Assembly (NCBI GenBank): GCA_002430755.1
Contig: DJCX01000058.1
Location: 1 to 9,081, forward strand
Source of the DNA: Flavobacteriales bacterium UBA5939
GTDB taxonomy: Bacteria; Bacteroidota; Bacteroidia; Flavobacteriales; Schleiferiaceae
Length of the DNA: 9,081 nt
Direction of reading: 5' to 3'
Part shown: one piece after another, positions 7,401 through 9,081 of the stretch
Numbering within the stretch: the stretch's first letter is position 1
Layout: each line of letters opens with the position of its first letter
Position numbers and translations under genes: made by a program
The notes under the pieces: model-generated
Database searches by the model: none
What the model was told of the DNA's origin: nothing
The model's input: the letters and a program-made list of their open reading frames with translations, nothing else

Positions 7401-7550
7401 CTTATTACCCTCACAAATTTCATCGGTTTGGATCCAGAGATTGCTCGTGATTTCGAGAATGCTACCGACCGTAACATGTCACCGAATATTACGTACCTCA
7501 CTCCCCCGCAGGAGAAGACGTACAATGTTGGTGTAAACATTAACTTTTAA
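4482..7550 (+). CDS. susC: SusC-family TonB-dependent outer-membrane glycan importer
   Basis: A 1022-residue outer-membrane transporter that takes up oligosaccharides with energy from TonB-ExbBD, working with its SusD lid. Residues 1-21 form a signal peptide with a VHA|Q cleavage site. A carboxypeptidase-regulatory-like beta domain follows (about 23-96, SGTVVDEFNEPLPSVAISV), then the TonB box LDEVVVVGYG (101-110). The plug is at about 111-245 and has the SusC signature GIYGSRGSNGVVLITTKRG (225-243). The rest is a 22-strand-type beta barrel ending in VGVNINF with a terminal Phe, as required for barrel insertion. There is no N-terminal STN domain, so no anti-sigma signalling is expected. Length is typical. 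It leads an operon with susD 12 bases downstream and has its own promoter and operator-like site. The substrate cannot be read from the sequence; alpha-glucan is inferred from pgmB. Confidence 0.96.
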   Translation: MKRFSRFLVALSLLIGGAVHAQSVSGTVVDEFNEPLPSVAISVDKGGATSTNFNGQYSLSLKPGKYAITYSFIGYEPVVKEVEIKGKQIINVTMKPASNQLDEVVVVGYGVARKRDLTGSVVSLKTKELTDIPTPSFENAIQGKAAGVQVITGSGIAGSGSMVRVRGVASISAGGDPLYVVDGIPITQDYFLNGNRGGFNTNPLATINPNDIESVEILKDAAATGIYGSRGSNGVVLITTKRGKSKKLAYNFSSRVGFSNPTALPNMMNKDEYLQMYEEAWVNDGNVGVPELPGNRMSWAEAQAAEGTDWVQETIRQGIKHGYDFSASRGFKGGNFYAGLSYNDNHSYLAGNSYERLSGRINADFDITKRFKLGLSTSVSRGVNNRIDAAWSGGFGEAMSRALPIYPIYYAEDEYDDDGNLVASAGDYWLKGGISLNPVAQRDMKDWTAIEDRSINNITLNYKLNDNWTFRGQGAFDYMHFEDHIWEKPGYDPTYKDADGNFLGRANMYPYSVYNTSGNATANYIKDLGEDHHINWLIGSEYQYNRIKRWDGYYDSEAVGQIRETGQWVNDPLSYIEEYAFASAFTRLNYNFKGKYYAEALIRRDGSSKFGPNNKYGNFPAASVAWVLSDEDFMANLPAVNFLKLKTSVGKNGNSAIPSYQWFGYYNVANNGYGGQTYRYPVIRENADLRWETSTTYDVGLEYGLFNDRISGELAWYRKQTNDMLLNVTLQGSTGFGSWWDNVGSVYNTGVEFAIKSRNIVTDNFTWTTDFNIARNYNQITSIGEYSPDAVSGGTNDTRVVVGMPIGTNYLVQFSHVDPANGLPVYLDKEGNETYTWDLQNRVAVGNVMPDAIGGLTNTFNYKNWEFGFMWVFTIGGDIYDSSSKRQMGVVTDWNMRTDLFDRWQQPGDIATYPRLSRDYRTYGSNTEWINTNLWLHDGTYARLRNVKLSYRVPQEKLTKNVKGMTVNITGTNLITLTNFIGLDPEIARDFENATDRNMSPNITYLTPPQEKTYNVGVNINF

Positions 7551-7562
7551 TCCTTAGCAATC

Positions 7563-8972
7563 ATGAATAAGATAGTAGCACTTTTAGCACTTGTAGCGAT
7601 TGTAGTAGGAAACTCATCGTGTGAGCGTATCCTAGATTTTAAAGCGGATACTACGTCTCAAATTCCAGCAGATTCAGCCATCGTCACTATCGAGGATGCA
7701 GAGCAATTGTTGGTGAGCGTTTATGATGTTGCGGCAAACGCCTTCAACGGCCGTTTCCAAAACATCCCTGAAGTAATGTCAGATAACCTTGCTGACCCGC
7801 TAGGTTTGAACGGTGAGTATGCACAGATCTACCGTTGGACATCTTCGTTCTTTAACGGTTCTTTCGGCGGTGAATACCGCGATGCATACATCGCGATCTA
7901 CCGCGCCAACACCTTGTTGGAGGAGGTTGCCGACTTAGAAGGCGCAACAGCCGAGAGCATTGAGAGAATTTCTGCTGAAGCAAAATTCATTCGTGCACTT
8001 TGTCATTATCATGTAGTTCGTATCTGGGCTTTGCCTTACGGCTACACCTCAGACAACAGTCACCTAGGTATTCCATTAAAGTTGAGCGCCGATCAGACAC
8101 CGCAAATGCGCGCTACGGTTGCCGACGTTTACGCGGCCATCGTTTCAGATCTATTGGACGCTGAAGCCGACCTACCAGCGGACAACGGCATCTTTGCGGA
8201 TCAAATGGCAGCGAAAGGCCTCTTGGCCAAAGTGTATTTGGAAATGGGCGATTTCGCCAATGCAAAGGCGAAAGCTGCTGAGGTAATTGGTTCGGGCTCA
8301 TACAGCTTGGAGCAAGATTTAACGAAGCGATTCAACGACCATCCAAACACAAGTTTGCCGGCAGAATTCATCTTCACTTTGGTGAGCACCAATGAAGTAA
8401 TTGGCGGAGATACTTTGGTGGACGAGCGCGGTTCAGGTTATGTTTGGAACTACCGTTCTGACGACCCAAATGCCAACCCTGCACTCAAAGCATCTGCGGA
8501 TCTATATGTTGCAGCGACAAGCGATACCAACGACCTACGCGGTCAAACGTGGTACGATATCCGCAACGCAGGTTCAGCTGACGAGTTGTACATGATCAGC
8601 AAGTTTGACGCAAGCTTTATCGATGTACCACTCATTCACTTGACAGAGATGTATTTGATCTATGCAGAATGTAACGTTCGTTTGAACGGCGATGCTGATG
8701 GTACTGGATTGGGTTACATCAACGACCTAAGAACACGAGCAAACGTTGCTTCCTTGAGTTCACTCTCGGTAAGCGATGTGATGAATGAGCGCAGGTTAGA
8801 GATGGCTTGTGAAGGCGACCGTCTCTTCCAGCTTAAGCGTCAAGGGGTACTCGGTGAAATCCAAAAGATTAGAGGAGTAGATTGGGATTGCCCAGGAATG
8901 GTACTCCAATTCCCTAACTTTGAAGGAACCGCCCAAGGATTTATTTATAACGAAGAAGGAGGCTGCGAATAA
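7563..8972 (+). CDS. susD: SusD/RagB-family glycan-binding surface lipoprotein
   Basis: A 469-residue outer-membrane lipoprotein that captures glycan and caps the SusC channel. The N-terminus is a hydrophobic signal followed by GNSSCERILDF, with Cys20 as the likely lipidated residue. Asparagine at the -3 position is unusual for a lipobox. The helical TPR-like core includes AKFIRALCHYHVVRIWALPYG (140-160, family consensus AxFxRAxxYxxLxxxWG) and MAAKGLLAKVYLEMGDF (215-231). The C-terminal SusD domain has LTEMYLIYAEC (360-370), YINDLRTRAN (385-394) and the conserved NERRLEMACEGDRLFQLKR (408-426). It ends in EEGGCE with no obvious truncation. Length is at the small end of the usual 450-600 range. 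It starts 12 bases after the susC stop, so the two are cotranscribed. Family certain, ligand unknown. Confidence 0.95.
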   Translation: MNKIVALLALVAIVVGNSSCERILDFKADTTSQIPADSAIVTIEDAEQLLVSVYDVAANAFNGRFQNIPEVMSDNLADPLGLNGEYAQIYRWTSSFFNGSFGGEYRDAYIAIYRANTLLEEVADLEGATAESIERISAEAKFIRALCHYHVVRIWALPYGYTSDNSHLGIPLKLSADQTPQMRATVADVYAAIVSDLLDAEADLPADNGIFADQMAAKGLLAKVYLEMGDFANAKAKAAEVIGSGSYSLEQDLTKRFNDHPNTSLPAEFIFTLVSTNEVIGGDTLVDERGSGYVWNYRSDDPNANPALKASADLYVAATSDTNDLRGQTWYDIRNAGSADELYMISKFDASFIDVPLIHLTEMYLIYAECNVRLNGDADGTGLGYINDLRTRANVASLSSLSVSDVMNERRLEMACEGDRLFQLKRQGVLGEIQKIRGVDWDCPGMVLQFPNFEGTAQGFIYNEEGGCE

Positions 8973-8986
8973 AGCAGTTTAGCGAT

Positions 8987-9081
8987 ATGAAAAGAGTAAC
9001 ATTATTTACTACGAGCGTCTTGTTAATCATGGGAGCATGTAAGCCGGAGGTTGGGCCTATTGGACCTGCATACGAAGCCGG
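8987..9081 (+). CDS. N-terminus of a small lipoprotein downstream of susD (cut by window edge)
   Basis: An ATG 14 bases after the susD stop opens a frame that runs to the window edge without a stop. It encodes 31 complete codons plus two bases of a 32nd (which must be Gly). The product starts MKR, has a hydrophobic stretch VTLFTTSVLLIMGA, and then Cys18 in MGACKPEVGPIGPAYE, a plausible lipobox with the signal peptidase II cysteine. The position directly after SusCD in the same operon is where SusE/SusF-type or other surface glycan-binding lipoproteins are usually encoded, so that role is likely. The visible part is almost all signal and linker, so no domain can be named. Confidence 0.75.
   Translation, partial: MKRVTLFTTSVLLIMGACKPEVGPIGPAYEA

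Overview
The window looks like part of a Bacteroidota chromosome, most likely a marine-type member of the Flavobacteriales. The evidence is a SusC/SusD pair with a SusC-type plug and lipoprotein signals, promoter elements of the Bacteroidota type (TAnnTTTG), start codons with no Shine-Dalgarno sequence, and near-balanced base composition. The assignment below phylum is inference. Everything is tightly packed coding sequence. No tRNA, rRNA, CRISPR array, insertion sequence or phage gene was seen.

Left half (1-3557, minus strand): a four-gene operon read right to left, pfkA (6-phosphofructokinase) - gapA (NAD-type glyceraldehyde-3-phosphate dehydrogenase) - a BadF/NagK-type sugar kinase - pgmB (beta-phosphoglucomutase, cut by the window edge a few residues before its end). 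Gaps are 14, 51 and 9 bases. The 51-base gap holds a perfect 11-bp GC-rich hairpin.

Centre (3558-4481): a 98-base divergent promoter region separates pfkA from a plus-strand NrtR/AraR-type regulator (degenerate Nudix domain plus winged helix). The regulator ends at an intrinsic terminator. Then comes a compact promoter for the SusC operon.

Right half (4482-9081, plus strand): susC (TonB-dependent glycan importer), susD (glycan-binding surface lipoprotein), and the first 32 residues of a further small lipoprotein, with gaps of 12 and 14 bases.

The most interesting point is regulatory. A perfect palindrome, TAAGTGTA-N5-TACACTTA, lies in the pfkA promoter beside the regulator gene. The same 8-base left arm, with the same spacing to a partly matching right arm, overlaps the SusC promoter. 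This suggests one Nudix-type regulator couples outer-membrane glycan uptake to core glycolysis.

The gene content fits an alpha-glucan (maltodextrin-type) locus. A maltose or similar phosphorylase, not in the window, would give glucose and beta-glucose-1-phosphate. PgmB would convert beta-glucose-1-phosphate to glucose-6-phosphate, the kinase would phosphorylate the free sugar, and PfkA and GapA would carry carbon down glycolysis. The substrate is inferred, since no glycoside hydrolase or phosphorylase gene is visible here.
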